Below the pieces are notes generated by a model. The model saw only the letters and a list, made by a program, of their open reading frames with translations, was not told the origin of the DNA and made no database searches. 64,000 nucleotides of DNA from Acidimicrobiales bacterium (GTDB lineage: Bacteria; Actinomycetota; Acidimicrobiia; Acidimicrobiales; SZUA-35). Shown piece by piece: positions 35,047-43,707 of the stretch; position 1 is the stretch's first letter; every line of letters starts with the position of its first letter. The stretch lies in contig JAWKIO010000005.1 of NCBI GenBank assembly GCA_041394265.1, positions 1,674,001 to 1,738,000 of the forward strand. The letters run 5' to 3'. A program made the translations under genes and the position numbers.

Positions 35047-35838
35047 CTAGAGCGGACCGCTGATCCCGCCGTCCTTACGGACTCGCCAGAAGTGGATGGC
35101 CATGAAGATGACGGTGACGAACGGCAGCATGAGCACGTGCAGCACGTACCAGCGCAGGAGGGTGTCGGTGCCGATGACCTTGCCGCCGAGGAGGACGAAC
35201 CGGACCTGGTCGCCGAAGACCGGGGTATAGCCCATCATGTTGGTACCCACGGTCACGGCCCACAGCGCCAGCTGGTCCCACGGCAACAGGTAGCCGGTGA
35301 ACGACAGCAGGAGGGTCATCTGCAAAAGGATCGTGCCGATGACCCAGTTGAACTCGCGGGGCGCCTTGTAGGCACCGTGATAGAAGACACGGGCCATGTG
35401 GAGGAACACCGACAACACCATGAGGTGGGCACCCCATCGATGCATGTTTCGAACCAGGAGGCCGAAGGTCACCGAGGTCTGCAGCGTCTGGATGTCGGTC
35501 CAGGCCGCAGCCGCGGTGGGACGGTAGAAGAACATCAAGAAGATGCCGGTGACCGTGAGCACGATGAAGAGGAAGAAGCTGAGTCCGCCCAGACAGAGGG
35601 TGTAGGACACCTTCACTGCGTGCCGCTTCACCTTCACCGGGTGCAGGTGATAGAGCACGCTGTTCATGATCACGTAGGAACGGTTCCGGGGGCTGTCGGT
35701 GTAGCCCTTGCGGAAGACCGAGCCGGGTCGGAAGATCGAGTTCCAGGTCTGGGAGCCCTGCACCGAATCGGTGAGACCGGCGAGCTGCGTCTGCACCCGC
35801 TCACCGAGAGAGGGCTTGTCTTGGATCGACTTTGCCAT
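35047..35838 (-). CDS. Cytochrome b6-type protein with haem c_i cysteine
   Basis: 263 aa, four-TM N-terminal half of cytochrome b. Haem ligands are visible in HRWGAHLMVLSVFLH (His pair 14 apart) and HVLMLPFVTVIFMAIH (15 apart, as in b6), and it ends with RKDGGISGPL like b6. The segment SYTLCLGGLSFF matches the b6 FYCLGG block, whose Cys binds haem c_i in b6f. Split b6 and subunit IV genes differ from the fused QcrB of most actinobacteria. A longer upstream open frame mirrors the ferredoxin gene and is discarded. Confidence 0.93.
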   Translation of the reverse strand: MAKSIQDKPSLGERVQTQLAGLTDSVQGSQTWNSIFRPGSVFRKGYTDSPRNRSYVIMNSVLYHLHPVKVKRHAVKVSYTLCLGGLSFFLFIVLTVTGIFLMFFYRPTAAAAWTDIQTLQTSVTFGLLVRNMHRWGAHLMVLSVFLHMARVFYHGAYKAPREFNWVIGTILLQMTLLLSFTGYLLPWDQLALWAVTVGTNMMGYTPVFGDQVRFVLLGGKVIGTDTLLRWYVLHVLMLPFVTVIFMAIHFWRVRKDGGISGPL

Positions 35839-35873
35839 GTGGGTTTCCTGTTGGGTCGTGTGGAAAGTGGTGC

Positions 35874-36290
35874 TCAGGCGAGGCGCATGCCGTAGCCGTA
35901 GCCATGGGAGGGGGTTCGCTGGTGGAGGTCGCCGGTGGCGTTCGGGTCGACGATCTTGCCGAGGATGATCACACCGGTGGGGCAGCGATCGACGCAGAGT
36001 GCGCACCGCGTGCAGACGTCGTCGTCGATCGTGAAGATGAAGGCGTCGTTGGGGTCGTCGCCGGGGCGGGCGATGCCGTAGCTCTCGGCGATGACATCGG
36101 TGGGCTGCATATGGATGCACTTCCACGGGCAGATGTCGACACAGCCCTCACAGGCGATGCATTCCGACTGATCGATGTGGATGAACTGCTTCGGCTTGAC
36201 GGCCTTGCCCAGATAGTCGGCATCGACCTCGACCAAGACGTAGTCGTCTCGGAATTCTGGGAGTGGCGGATTGGCGTCGGTCGTTGCCAT
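35874..36290 (-). CDS. 2x[4Fe-4S] ferredoxin-like protein of the b6 cluster
   Basis: 138 aa. Two cluster motifs: CIACEGCVDICP and CTRCALCVDRCP, with a Cys-Pro after each. About 40 N-terminal and 25 C-terminal residues extend the ferredoxin core. No signal peptide, so cytoplasmic. It is six bases after the three-TM gene and 35 before b6, so it may couple cytoplasmic electrons to the quinol complex (inference). Confidence 0.85.
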   Translation of the reverse strand: MATTDANPPLPEFRDDYVLVEVDADYLGKAVKPKQFIHIDQSECIACEGCVDICPWKCIHMQPTDVIAESYGIARPGDDPNDAFIFTIDDDVCTRCALCVDRCPTGVIILGKIVDPNATGDLHQRTPSHGYGYGMRLA

Positions 36291-36296
36291 CAGGCG

Positions 36297-36740
36297 TCAG
36301 CTCCGCTTCACCAGGGGACGACCGTAGGTGCTGGTCTCGATCTCCTTGGCGGCAGCGCTGGCATCACCACGGACCTGCCAGTCGACCCACATCTTGGTCA
36401 TGCCGCCGAGGAAGACGATGTAGATGAGGGCTGCGATGGTGTCGGACAGCACGCGATAGGTGACCTCGAACGGGAACCAGCCACCGCGGCTCTTGGCGGT
36501 GATGAGGCCCCAGGCATCCCAGATCCGGTCGGCACGCCAGCTCCACTCGTTCTCGGCGAGGGTGAGCCACTGGTGGGGGACGACACCGAAGACCAGGTAG
36601 AGGATGCAGAACACGTAGATGCTGCCGAACATCGCCTCGCCCCAGGTGGTGCGGGTTCCCTGCGGGCGTCGCTTGGCGTACCACATGATGGCCAGGCTCA
36701 TCACGACTGCGATCAATGTCGACACCACGAGGGCGACCAC
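36297..36740 (-). CDS. Small three-TM protein heading the quinol oxidase operon
   Basis: 147 aa, unrecognised. TM helices at about 2-20, 33-52 and 108-125; a soluble loop of about 45 residues is Trp-rich (HQWLTLAENEWSWRADRIWDAW). The GTG at 36740 is chosen because AGGAG lies 7 nt upstream; the open frame continues past it but is not protein-like. It is the first gene after the Rex-site promoter. Confidence 0.75.
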   Translation of the reverse strand: MVALVVSTLIAVVMSLAIMWYAKRRPQGTRTTWGEAMFGSIYVFCILYLVFGVVPHQWLTLAENEWSWRADRIWDAWGLITAKSRGGWFPFEVTYRVLSDTIAALIYIVFLGGMTKMWVDWQVRGDASAAAKEIETSTYGRPLVKRS

Positions 36741-36819
36741 GGCGAAACTCCTGAATGGACGAAAAGGGCAGTTCACGGCGGCCGTGGGGGCATCCGACAC
36801 GCGGCGGACGAACACGACT

Positions 36820-36837
36820 TTGTGAAGCTCTGCACAA
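36820..36837 (-). promoter_or_regulatory. Probable Rex operator over the -10 of the quinol oxidase operon
   Basis: TTGTGAAGCTCTGCACAA on the plus strand matches the Rex consensus TTGTGAA-N4-TTCACAA with one mismatch in the second arm. It overlaps the end of TAGATT (minus strand, 36836-36841), the best -10 for the operon beginning at 36740. The TTGTCG at 36861-36866 is a possible -35, 19 bp away. Bound Rex would block the promoter. Rex is encoded in this window. Confidence 0.75.
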
Positions 36838-36854
36838 TCTACAGCGGGAAAGTG

Positions 36855-36876
36855 GGTCACCGACAAACCGGTGACC
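36855..36876 (-). promoter_or_regulatory. Inverted repeat over the -35 of the same promoter
   Basis: GGTCACCG-acaaac-CGGTGACC, 8-bp perfect arms with a 6-base spacer, covers the putative -35. It is distinct from the Rex site and may bind another regulator. The rest of the 399-base gap to 37139 holds no gene that I can support. Confidence 0.5.
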
Positions 36877-37076
36877 GGATAACGAGCACCGTCGGTGTAG
36901 CACGCAAACGTCGCCGAGGCGACCTTTCCCGTCGTTTTCACCGCCGCAGGATCGACGCGATCACCCGCAGTCGACCGCCCGGAGATCCAGGACGCTGCCC
37001 GAGCTTGGCTGACGACAGAGAAAAACGAGCGAAAGAAATGCTGCGTCAAGAATGGGCAGGTGCAGCCGATCGGACC

Positions 37077-37082
37077 TAGCAT
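37077..37082 (+). promoter_or_regulatory. -10 box of the divergent cytochrome c
   Basis: TAGCAT, the same hexamer as at both nuo promoters. It implies a leader of about 50 nt, which holds a small palindrome TCCGTC-CT-GACGGA (37093-37106). No good -35. Confidence 0.35.
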
Positions 37083-37139
37083 TGTCCCCTGTTCCGTCCT
37101 GACGGACGCGCCCCGACCCCTGGAACCCCCGGACGTATC

Positions 37140-38009
37140 GTGACCGAGATCCCAGAACATCTTCTCAAGCGAAGCAGAAAGGCCAAGGGCGGTTCGTCCG
37201 CCGACGGCGACGCTTCCCCCGCTGGCGAGGCCGTCACCCCGGCCGCTTCCTCCGCTGCCGCTGCACCCGCGGGCGTGCCGCCGGCGCTGGCGAAGGCTGC
37301 CGCGTCGATGAGCCCCGACAAGCCTGCGGCACCGGCCAAGCCGGTCCCGGCCTACATCGCGGCCGCCAATGCTCGGAAGAAGATGCCGATCTGGGCCATG
37401 GGCCTGGTGTTCGCCCTGCCGATCTGGGCCTGGATCTACGCCGGCACCATGCAGGAGCAGGCCGTCGAAGACACGTTCCTCATCGACGCTGCCGAGATCT
37501 ACACCGTCGAGGGCGGATGCGCTGGTTGCCACGGCGCCGGGGGTGGCGGCGGGAGCGGGTACCAGTTCAGCGCCGGCGAAATCATGAAGACGTTCCCCTC
37601 CCCCGTCGACCAGATGGTGCACATCGCCCGTGGGTCGGCGGCCATCACCGGCGAGCAGTACGGCGATCCGAATCGCGACGGTGGCGCCCGCATCGCCGGG
37701 CAGCGAGGCGTGATGCCCGGCTTCGGAGGAACGCTGTCGCTCGAACACCTCGAACTCGTCGTCTACCACGAGCGCCACATCCTCGGTGGCGAGGAACTCA
37801 CCACCGAAGCCTTCATCGCCTGGGAAGAGGAACTGCGCGAGAAGATCGAGTCCGGCAGTTCGACCCCGATCACCGACGAGGTGTTCCAGATGCTGCTGTC
37901 GTGCGCCAACCCCGAGTTCACCCCGGGCGCCACCGGCGCTCCGGAGAACCCCGAGGAGTGCCCCGGCCCGAAGGCGGCCGAAGGTGAGGAAGCCGCACTG
38001 GGCGGCTGA
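37140..38009 (+). CDS. Membrane-anchored monohaem cytochrome c
   Basis: 289 aa. The N-terminus MTEIPEHLLKRSRKAK shares its motif with subunit IV; a Pro/Ala-rich linker (about 17-78) and one TM (about 82-102) follow. The single haem motif is CAGCH near residue 128, in a Gly-rich stretch, with a Met ligand likely in MPGFGG. It ends in a soluble tail with two further Cys. GTG start, no clear SD. It is divergent from the b6 operon across the Rex-site region and is a likely electron acceptor of that complex (inference). Confidence 0.85.
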   Translation: MTEIPEHLLKRSRKAKGGSSADGDASPAGEAVTPAASSAAAAPAGVPPALAKAAASMSPDKPAAPAKPVPAYIAAANARKKMPIWAMGLVFALPIWAWIYAGTMQEQAVEDTFLIDAAEIYTVEGGCAGCHGAGGGGGSGYQFSAGEIMKTFPSPVDQMVHIARGSAAITGEQYGDPNRDGGARIAGQRGVMPGFGGTLSLEHLELVVYHERHILGGEELTTEAFIAWEEELREKIESGSSTPITDEVFQMLLSCANPEFTPGATGAPENPEECPGPKAAEGEEAALGG

Positions 38010-38037
38010 TCACCCAACAGGTGACCACACTCGACAC

Positions 38038-38068
38038 AACGGGCATCGGCCAACGGCCGGTGCCCGTT
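38038..38068 (+). terminator. Strong hairpin after the cytochrome c gene
   Basis: Arms of 14 nt (38038-38051 and 38055-38068) around AAC, with a single G-T pair, start 29 bases past the stop. The T-run is weak (TTCTCGTTC). The following stretch to 38243 holds only the next gene's leader. Confidence 0.7.
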
Positions 38069-38243
38069 CTCGTTCACCGACGAAGGCGTCGCCGTCGTGG
38101 CGCGAAGGTGATGGCGTTGATGTGAATTTGTCCGACGAGGTTGGGTTCCCGCGCCCGCATCGGCCCCAACTGCTGGTAGTTCTGAATACCTCGTTGTTCA
38201 CCAGTGGGGTGAGCGCCACTCCCGGCCGGCAGGAGGGCAACCG

Positions 38244-40535
38244 TTGAGACGTCGTCGTCTCGGTGTCGCACTGGCATCGTGCGTCCTGCTCGCTGGCACC
38301 CCGGCGTGGGCCGTCGCCCCGCAACCATCGGTCGATCCGGCGCGCCCGACCGACCTGGTCACCGACGCCCCCTTTGTGATCGAGACCATCGGCGACCTCG
38401 ACCCCAATGATCCGGTGCTCATCGAACGCATGCAGGCGATCGACGACCAGCTCGACCGTCGCCTTCCCTCCGGCGCTGCCCTCGAGCTCGCGCCGGGCCA
38501 GGCAGCTGCGCAAGCCGGGTTCACCGCATCATTCGACGCGAACGTCCCGTCCGATGTGCGGTCGGTCGTGAGCACCGCCGTCGGTACGTGGGGCACCGTG
38601 CTCGACTCTCCGCTCCCGGTCGTCGTCCAAGTGTCGTGGATCTGCCTCGGTGACCCCGGGATCCTCGGCTACGCCGGGGCCTCCGAGATCTATCGGCTCG
38701 CCGAGCTGCCGACGCCGTACGGCTACCCGAACGCCTTGGCCAACGCCTTGACCGGGCGAGACCTCAATGGTGCGGCTCCGGAGATCCGGGTCGTCCTCAA
38801 TGCCGAGCTGGCGGTGGCCAACACGTGCAGCTTCGCGGCCGACCGTTGGTACACCGGCACCGGTACACCGCCGGCGAACAAGGTCGACATGTTGTCGGTC
38901 GTACTGCACGAGGTGGCGCACGGCATCGGCTTCCTCGGCTCGGCGTGGCGCAAGCCCGGGGCGAACACCCCGACGCTCGAAGCCACGCCCTATGCCTTCG
39001 ACGCCCTCGTCCACACCGAGGACCGCTCCCTGCTCAGCGAGTCGAACCCGAACACGCACCTCACGTCGCCGCTCACCATCGACGTCGGCGGGGGCAATCT
39101 GTACTCGCTGTACTCCCCCGGTTTCTTCATCAACGGCAGCAGCTTCTCCCACTTCGATGCGTCGACCACTGGGGGCACCCGGGGCGGCACCATGATGACC
39201 CCCGAGTTGGGGTCGGGATCTGCTCAGCGCACGATCGACGCCGCCGTGCTCGGCGTGCTGACCCAGCAGGGTTGGACCACATCTGGCCGCCCGGTGAGCC
39301 CCACCGTGGTCGCCACCACGAGCAACACTCGGATCTCGCTCGCCCTCGACCCGAACCTGGCCCAGGTCGGTGAGGCCCCGATCAGCTACGACGTGGTCGC
39401 CCGACGAGGCAACAACGTCGATGCAGCCGTTCGGGTCAGCGCCGGCCAACCCAGCGTCACGCTCGGCCCGCTCTACAACGGGGTCACCTACTCGATCGAC
39501 GTCACCCCGATCGGACGTTCCGGTTCGGGTGCCACCACCACCGCTTCGGCCGCCATGCCCGATCTTCCGAACCAGCCTCGACAGGTGGCCGCCGCCGGCA
39601 ATGGTTCGACGCAGACCATCACCTGGCAGGCACCCGTCGGCGCCGGTGGCGGCGAGACCTATCACGTCGAACAACGCCTGATCGGCGGCGAGTGGACCAA
39701 CATCGGCTCGACCGGTGCCACCTCGATCACCACGACACTCGTCGACGGCGTCTACCAGTTCCGGGTGTCGGCCGAACGAGCCGGCAAGCGCGGACCAAGC
39801 GGTGCGTCGTTGCTCGTCGGGGTCTCCGGCGGCATCATCCGGCCGTTGCCGCTCGACGGCGAAGTCGGCCGTCTCTTCGTCGCCTACTTCCTACGTGAGC
39901 CCGACCCGTCAGGCTTCTCCTACTGGACTCGGCAACGGGCGAGTGGCGTCTCGCTCGCGGCCATCTCGTCGGAGTTCGCGAACAGCACCGAGTTCCGCCA
40001 GCGATACGGCAACCTCGACAACCGGGCGTTCGTCGATCTGATCTACCGGAACGTGCTCGGCCGACCAGCCGATGCCGCCGGCCTGACCTACTGGGTCGGG
40101 CAGTTGCAGGCGGGGCGTGATCGTGGTCAGGTCATGGCCGGCTTCTCCGAGTCGCCCGAGTTCGTGACGAACACGGCCACGGTTCGCTCGACCTCGTCCG
40201 AGGGCCGGATCTCGCGCCTGTACTTCGCGTTCTTCCTCCGTGAACCCGATGCGGCGGGGCTCGACTTCTGGATGACCACGGAACGACGCGGCGCCTCGCT
40301 CGAGTCGATCGCGGTCGAGATGGCGAAGTCGCCCGAGTTCGCAGCAACCTACGGCAACATCACCGACGAGCGCTTCGTCGAGCTGGTCTACAACAACGTG
40401 CTCACTCGCTCACCCGACGCCGGTGGCCGAGCGCACTGGGCGGCGCAACTGGCCGCCGGACTCGACCGGGGCACGATGATCGCCAGCTTCTCCGAGTCAC
40501 TCGAGTTCATCATTCGAACCGGCACCCTGCCCTGA
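38244..40535 (+). CDS. Secreted HExxH protein with fibronectin-like and DUF4214 domains
   Basis: 763 aa. N-terminal signal peptide (RRRRLGVALASCVLLAGTPA). The middle domain has a zinc-peptidase-like motif VVLHEVAHGIGFLGSAW, so a metalloprotease is likely; the third metzincin His is absent, so the class is unclear. A fibronectin III-like region (about 360-530) follows. Two DUF4214 repeats (about 540-645 and 650-760) share VxRLYFAFFLREPDxxG and end in FSESxEF. DUF4214 is common in secreted or surface proteins. The TTG start is chosen because AGGAGG lies 7 nt upstream. Confidence 0.8.
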   Translation: MRRRRLGVALASCVLLAGTPAWAVAPQPSVDPARPTDLVTDAPFVIETIGDLDPNDPVLIERMQAIDDQLDRRLPSGAALELAPGQAAAQAGFTASFDANVPSDVRSVVSTAVGTWGTVLDSPLPVVVQVSWICLGDPGILGYAGASEIYRLAELPTPYGYPNALANALTGRDLNGAAPEIRVVLNAELAVANTCSFAADRWYTGTGTPPANKVDMLSVVLHEVAHGIGFLGSAWRKPGANTPTLEATPYAFDALVHTEDRSLLSESNPNTHLTSPLTIDVGGGNLYSLYSPGFFINGSSFSHFDASTTGGTRGGTMMTPELGSGSAQRTIDAAVLGVLTQQGWTTSGRPVSPTVVATTSNTRISLALDPNLAQVGEAPISYDVVARRGNNVDAAVRVSAGQPSVTLGPLYNGVTYSIDVTPIGRSGSGATTTASAAMPDLPNQPRQVAAAGNGSTQTITWQAPVGAGGGETYHVEQRLIGGEWTNIGSTGATSITTTLVDGVYQFRVSAERAGKRGPSGASLLVGVSGGIIRPLPLDGEVGRLFVAYFLREPDPSGFSYWTRQRASGVSLAAISSEFANSTEFRQRYGNLDNRAFVDLIYRNVLGRPADAAGLTYWVGQLQAGRDRGQVMAGFSESPEFVTNTATVRSTSSEGRISRLYFAFFLREPDAAGLDFWMTTERRGASLESIAVEMAKSPEFAATYGNITDERFVELVYNNVLTRSPDAGGRAHWAAQLAAGLDRGTMIASFSESLEFIIRTGTLP

Positions 40536-40571
40536 GACTCTGCGGGTCGCCGATTCGGAGCGGCGGCGTGC

Positions 40572-41855
40572 TCAGCCAGCGGCGAGTTCGACGGCCACCT
40601 CGGCCGCGGCTTCGATCGTGCGATCGATGTCGGAGGTGGTGTGGGCCAGGCTCGGGAACATGACTTCGTAGGGGCCGGGGGCCAACGCGATGCCTCGCTC
40701 GAGCATGCCGTGGAAGTACGGGGCGTAGCGCCCGACCTCGGCGGCTGCCTTGGCGTCGTCGTAGTTGCGGACGGGCTCGTCGCTGAAGAAGACGCCGAGA
40801 AGCGGACCGACCTGCGGCACAGTGGCGGCCACGCCGGCGTCGGCGAACGCTGCACGGAGCCCGTCGGCCAGGCGCGTGGCCGTCGCCTCGAGGGTGGCGT
40901 AGCGGTCGTCGCTCAGCTGCCCCAGCGTGGCCAGACCTGCCGCCATGGCGAGCGGGTTCCCCGAAAGAGTGCCGCCCTGATACACCGGACCAAGTGGGGC
41001 CACGTTGGCCATGACCTCGCGCGAACCGCCGAAACAGCCGACCGGAAGACCGCCACCGACCACCTTGCCGAACGCCCACACGTCGGGTTGCACGCCCGAC
41101 CAAGCGGTGGCACCGCCTCGCCCCATCCGGAAGCCGGTGATGACCTCGTCGAACAGCAACAGGGCGCCCACACGATCGCACTCGTCGCGCAGAGCCTGCA
41201 GGAAGCCCGGCTCGGGCTCGACCAAACCCATGTTGGCCGCGACCGGTTCCACCGCCAACACGGCGACGGATTCGTCAAGGGTGGGGACCACGTTGAACGG
41301 AGCAACGACCGTGTCGGCGACGGCCGCTTCCGGCACGCCGGCCGAACCCACCAGCCCCTGATTCGCCACGCCCGAGCCACCAGCGGCGAGCAGCGAGTCG
41401 GTGTGTCCGTGATAGCAACCGGCGAACTTCACGACCTTCGAGCGGCCAGTGGCGCCTCGCGCCAGTCGGATCGCCGACATTGCGGCCTCGGTTCCCGACG
41501 ACGTCATGCGTACCATTTCGAGCCCGGGGACCCATGAAGTCATCGTCTCCGCCAATTCGACCTCGAGCCGAGTGGGCGCGCCGTAGGTGGTCCCGTTGGC
41601 CGCCGCCGCCGAGATCGCGGCCAGGACGGTCGGATCGGCGTGACCGACGATCGATGCGCCATAGCTCTGGACGTAGTCGAGGTACTCCTGACCTTCCTCG
41701 TCCCAGACCCGGGCGCCTTCCGCCCGTGCGACGAAATAGGGCGTGCCACCGACCGAGAGGAAGGCCCGGACCGGCGAGTTCACGCCGCCTGGGAGAACCT
41801 GTTGGGCGCGGGCGAAGAGCGCGTCGTTGGTGATGGGGTCGGCGGAGTTGGTCAC
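40572..41855 (-). CDS. hemL: Glutamate-1-semialdehyde 2,1-aminomutase
   Basis: PLP enzyme making 5-aminolevulinate from glutamate-1-semialdehyde, second step of the C5 haem pathway; 427 aa. Motifs: LPGGVNSPVRAF, the PLP-binding MTSSGTEAAMSAIRLAR, FDEVITGFR, and FGKVVGGGLPVG with the Schiff-base Lys. The GTG at 41855 (VTNSADPITNDAL) gives family length; an upstream TTG in frame adds 27 Arg-rich residues. Ends the hem operon 92 bases after hemB. Confidence 0.95.
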   Translation of the reverse strand: MTNSADPITNDALFARAQQVLPGGVNSPVRAFLSVGGTPYFVARAEGARVWDEEGQEYLDYVQSYGASIVGHADPTVLAAISAAAANGTTYGAPTRLEVELAETMTSWVPGLEMVRMTSSGTEAAMSAIRLARGATGRSKVVKFAGCYHGHTDSLLAAGGSGVANQGLVGSAGVPEAAVADTVVAPFNVVPTLDESVAVLAVEPVAANMGLVEPEPGFLQALRDECDRVGALLLFDEVITGFRMGRGGATAWSGVQPDVWAFGKVVGGGLPVGCFGGSREVMANVAPLGPVYQGGTLSGNPLAMAAGLATLGQLSDDRYATLEATATRLADGLRAAFADAGVAATVPQVGPLLGVFFSDEPVRNYDDAKAAAEVGRYAPYFHGMLERGIALAPGPYEVMFPSLAHTTSDIDRTIEAAAEVAVELAAG

Positions 41856-41947
41856 CCGGTCAGTGTGCCAGTCGCGAGCCGTCAGATCCCAACGCCCCGG
41901 CGACGATCGCCGTGTCAGGGGCCAGCGCCGGGCCAACGCCAGCGGTG

Positions 41948-42928
41948 TCAGGACAGGAGTTCGGCGACCTCGGCGGCGAGGTAGGTGAGGATCATGTCGG
42001 CGCCTGCCCGCTTGATCGACGTGAGTGCTTCGATGGCAGCGGCGTCGCCGTCGATCCAGCCGTTGGCCGCCGCCGCCTTGAGCATCGCGTACTCGCCACT
42101 GACGTGATAGGCACCCAGCGGGACGTCGAACTCGGCTCTCGCCGCTGCAATGATGTCGAGGTACATCAAGGCGGGCTTGACCATGATCATGTCGGCACCC
42201 TCGTCGAGGTCGAACCGGATCTCCTCCATGGACTCACGGGCGTTGCGAGGGTCCTGCTGGTAGCCCTTGCGGTTGCCGCCACCAGCGATCGTCACGTCGA
42301 CGGCGTCGCGGAACGGGCCATACATCGAGCTTGCGTACTTGGCGGAGTAGGCCAGGATGGCCTGTGCGGTGAAGCCCTCACCGTCGAGCGCATCGCGGAT
42401 GGCCGCCACCTGCCCGTCCATCATCCCCGACGGTGCGATCACGTCGGCACCTGCTCGGGCCTGAGCGATGGCGGCCCGGCGGTAGAGCTCGAGCGTTGCG
42501 TCGTTGTCGACGTCACCGGTGGCATCGACGATCCCGCAGTGTCCGTGATCGGTGTATTCGTCGACGCAGAGGTCGGACATGATCACGAGCTCGCCACCGT
42601 GTTGGCTCCTCAGGTTGCGCAGCGCGACCTGCACGACACCGTCGGGATTCCACGCCTCGGAGCCCTCGGGATCCTTCCGCTCGGGAATGCCGAACAGGAT
42701 CACCGCCGGCACGCCGAGCGCGACGAGCCGATCGACCTCGGCCAGCACCGACTCCTGCGTGTGTTGGACGACGCCGGGCAGCGAAACGATCGGCTGTGGG
42801 GCGGTGATGCCTTCCCGAACGAAGAGCGGTGCAACGAGGTCGTCGGGCGTCAGCGTGGTCTCGGCGACGAGTCGACGAAGCGCTGGGGTTCGGCGGAGCC
42901 GGCGGAGACGACGTTGGGGAAAGCTCAT
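41948..42928 (-). CDS. hemB: Delta-aminolevulinic acid dehydratase (porphobilinogen synthase)
   Basis: Condenses two 5-aminolevulinates to porphobilinogen; 326 aa. The two active-site Lys are in AYSAKYASSMYGPFRDA and MIMVKPALMYLD. The metal site reads DLCVDEYTDHGHCG: the first and third Cys of the Zn triad are kept, but the middle one is Asp, a mix of the Zn and Mg types. Its ATG overlaps the hemD stop (ATGA). Confidence 0.95.
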   Translation of the reverse strand: MSFPQRRLRRLRRTPALRRLVAETTLTPDDLVAPLFVREGITAPQPIVSLPGVVQHTQESVLAEVDRLVALGVPAVILFGIPERKDPEGSEAWNPDGVVQVALRNLRSQHGGELVIMSDLCVDEYTDHGHCGIVDATGDVDNDATLELYRRAAIAQARAGADVIAPSGMMDGQVAAIRDALDGEGFTAQAILAYSAKYASSMYGPFRDAVDVTIAGGGNRKGYQQDPRNARESMEEIRFDLDEGADMIMVKPALMYLDIIAAARAEFDVPLGAYHVSGEYAMLKAAAANGWIDGDAAAIEALTSIKRAGADMILTYLAAEVAELLS

Positions 42929-43707
42929 CCCTCGATGCTACGCACCAACGCAGCAACCAACCCGTCCTCGGTATGGGGATCGGCCGTGGCGAGCACTGTG
43001 AACCCCGCGGCTTGTGCGGCCGCCTCGGTCGACGGTCCGATGGCCACGGCTGCCGGCAGGTCGACCGGCAGCTCGGCGTTGCTCCGCTGCTCGCCGGCGA
43101 GCGCAGCAAATCGCTCGGCCGTCGAGGGCGAGGTGAGCAGCACGACGTCGCCGCTGAGCGCTTCAGCGAGTCGTTCGTTCGAATGACGAGGCATCGCCAT
43201 CCTGTACGCCTCGACCCGCTCGACGATCGCGCCCCGATCGGTCAGCGTCCGCTCCAGCGTGTCGGCCGCCAGTTCGGCGAGCGGTGCCAACACACGGAGC
43301 GAGGGCGACCCCAGCGGGAGTTCCGCCGCCAAGGCGGCGGCCGTTGCGACGCTCGGCTCGAAGTCGACGGTCCACCCCACGGCGGCCACGGCTCGAGCCG
43401 TTGCCGGTCCGACGACCGCAATCTGGAGGCCAGGAGGCAGCACCGGGTGAAGGCCGGCCACCGCCCGCACGGCATTGGCCGACGTGAGGACCATCCAGTC
43501 GAAGGCCGCATCGTCGTTCAAGGCTCGGTTGAGCGCCGCTCCCCCATCGGCGGGCGCTTGCTGCTCGAGCAGGGGCAGCGCGATGGCGGTCGCGCCGAGC
43601 GCCTCGACGGCGGCAACCAACCCGATCGCTTGGTCCGCTGCTCGACACACCACGACGCGGCGACCCTCCAGCCCCGTCGGCCTGGCGGCGTCGTCAGACT
43701 GGCTCAC
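42925..43707 (-). CDS. hemD: Uroporphyrinogen-III synthase
   Basis: Closes and inverts the linear tetrapyrrole; 260 aa, a family of low conservation. Supporting blocks: RRVVVCRAADQAIGLVAAVEALGATAIALPLL, FDWMVLTSANAVRAV, VVGPATARAV, VVLLTSPSTAERFAAL, and AVAIGPSTEAAAQAAGF. Neighbours hemC and hemB overlap it by four bases at both ends. Confidence 0.9.
   Translation of the reverse strand: MSQSDDAARPTGLEGRRVVVCRAADQAIGLVAAVEALGATAIALPLLEQQAPADGGAALNRALNDDAAFDWMVLTSANAVRAVAGLHPVLPPGLQIAVVGPATARAVAAVGWTVDFEPSVATAAALAAELPLGSPSLRVLAPLAELAADTLERTLTDRGAIVERVEAYRMAMPRHSNERLAEALSGDVVLLTSPSTAERFAALAGEQRSNAELPVDLPAAVAIGPSTEAAAQAAGFTVLATADPHTEDGLVAALVRSIEG

Noticed and set aside
38244..40535. Classical metzincin protease
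   Set aside because: HExxHxxG is present but the third zinc His of metzincins is not at the expected place, so only a general metalloprotease-like call is made.
40572..41936. Longer HemL start with 27 extra residues
   Set aside because: The extra residues are Arg/Trp-rich and not family-like; the GTG at 41855 gives normal length.
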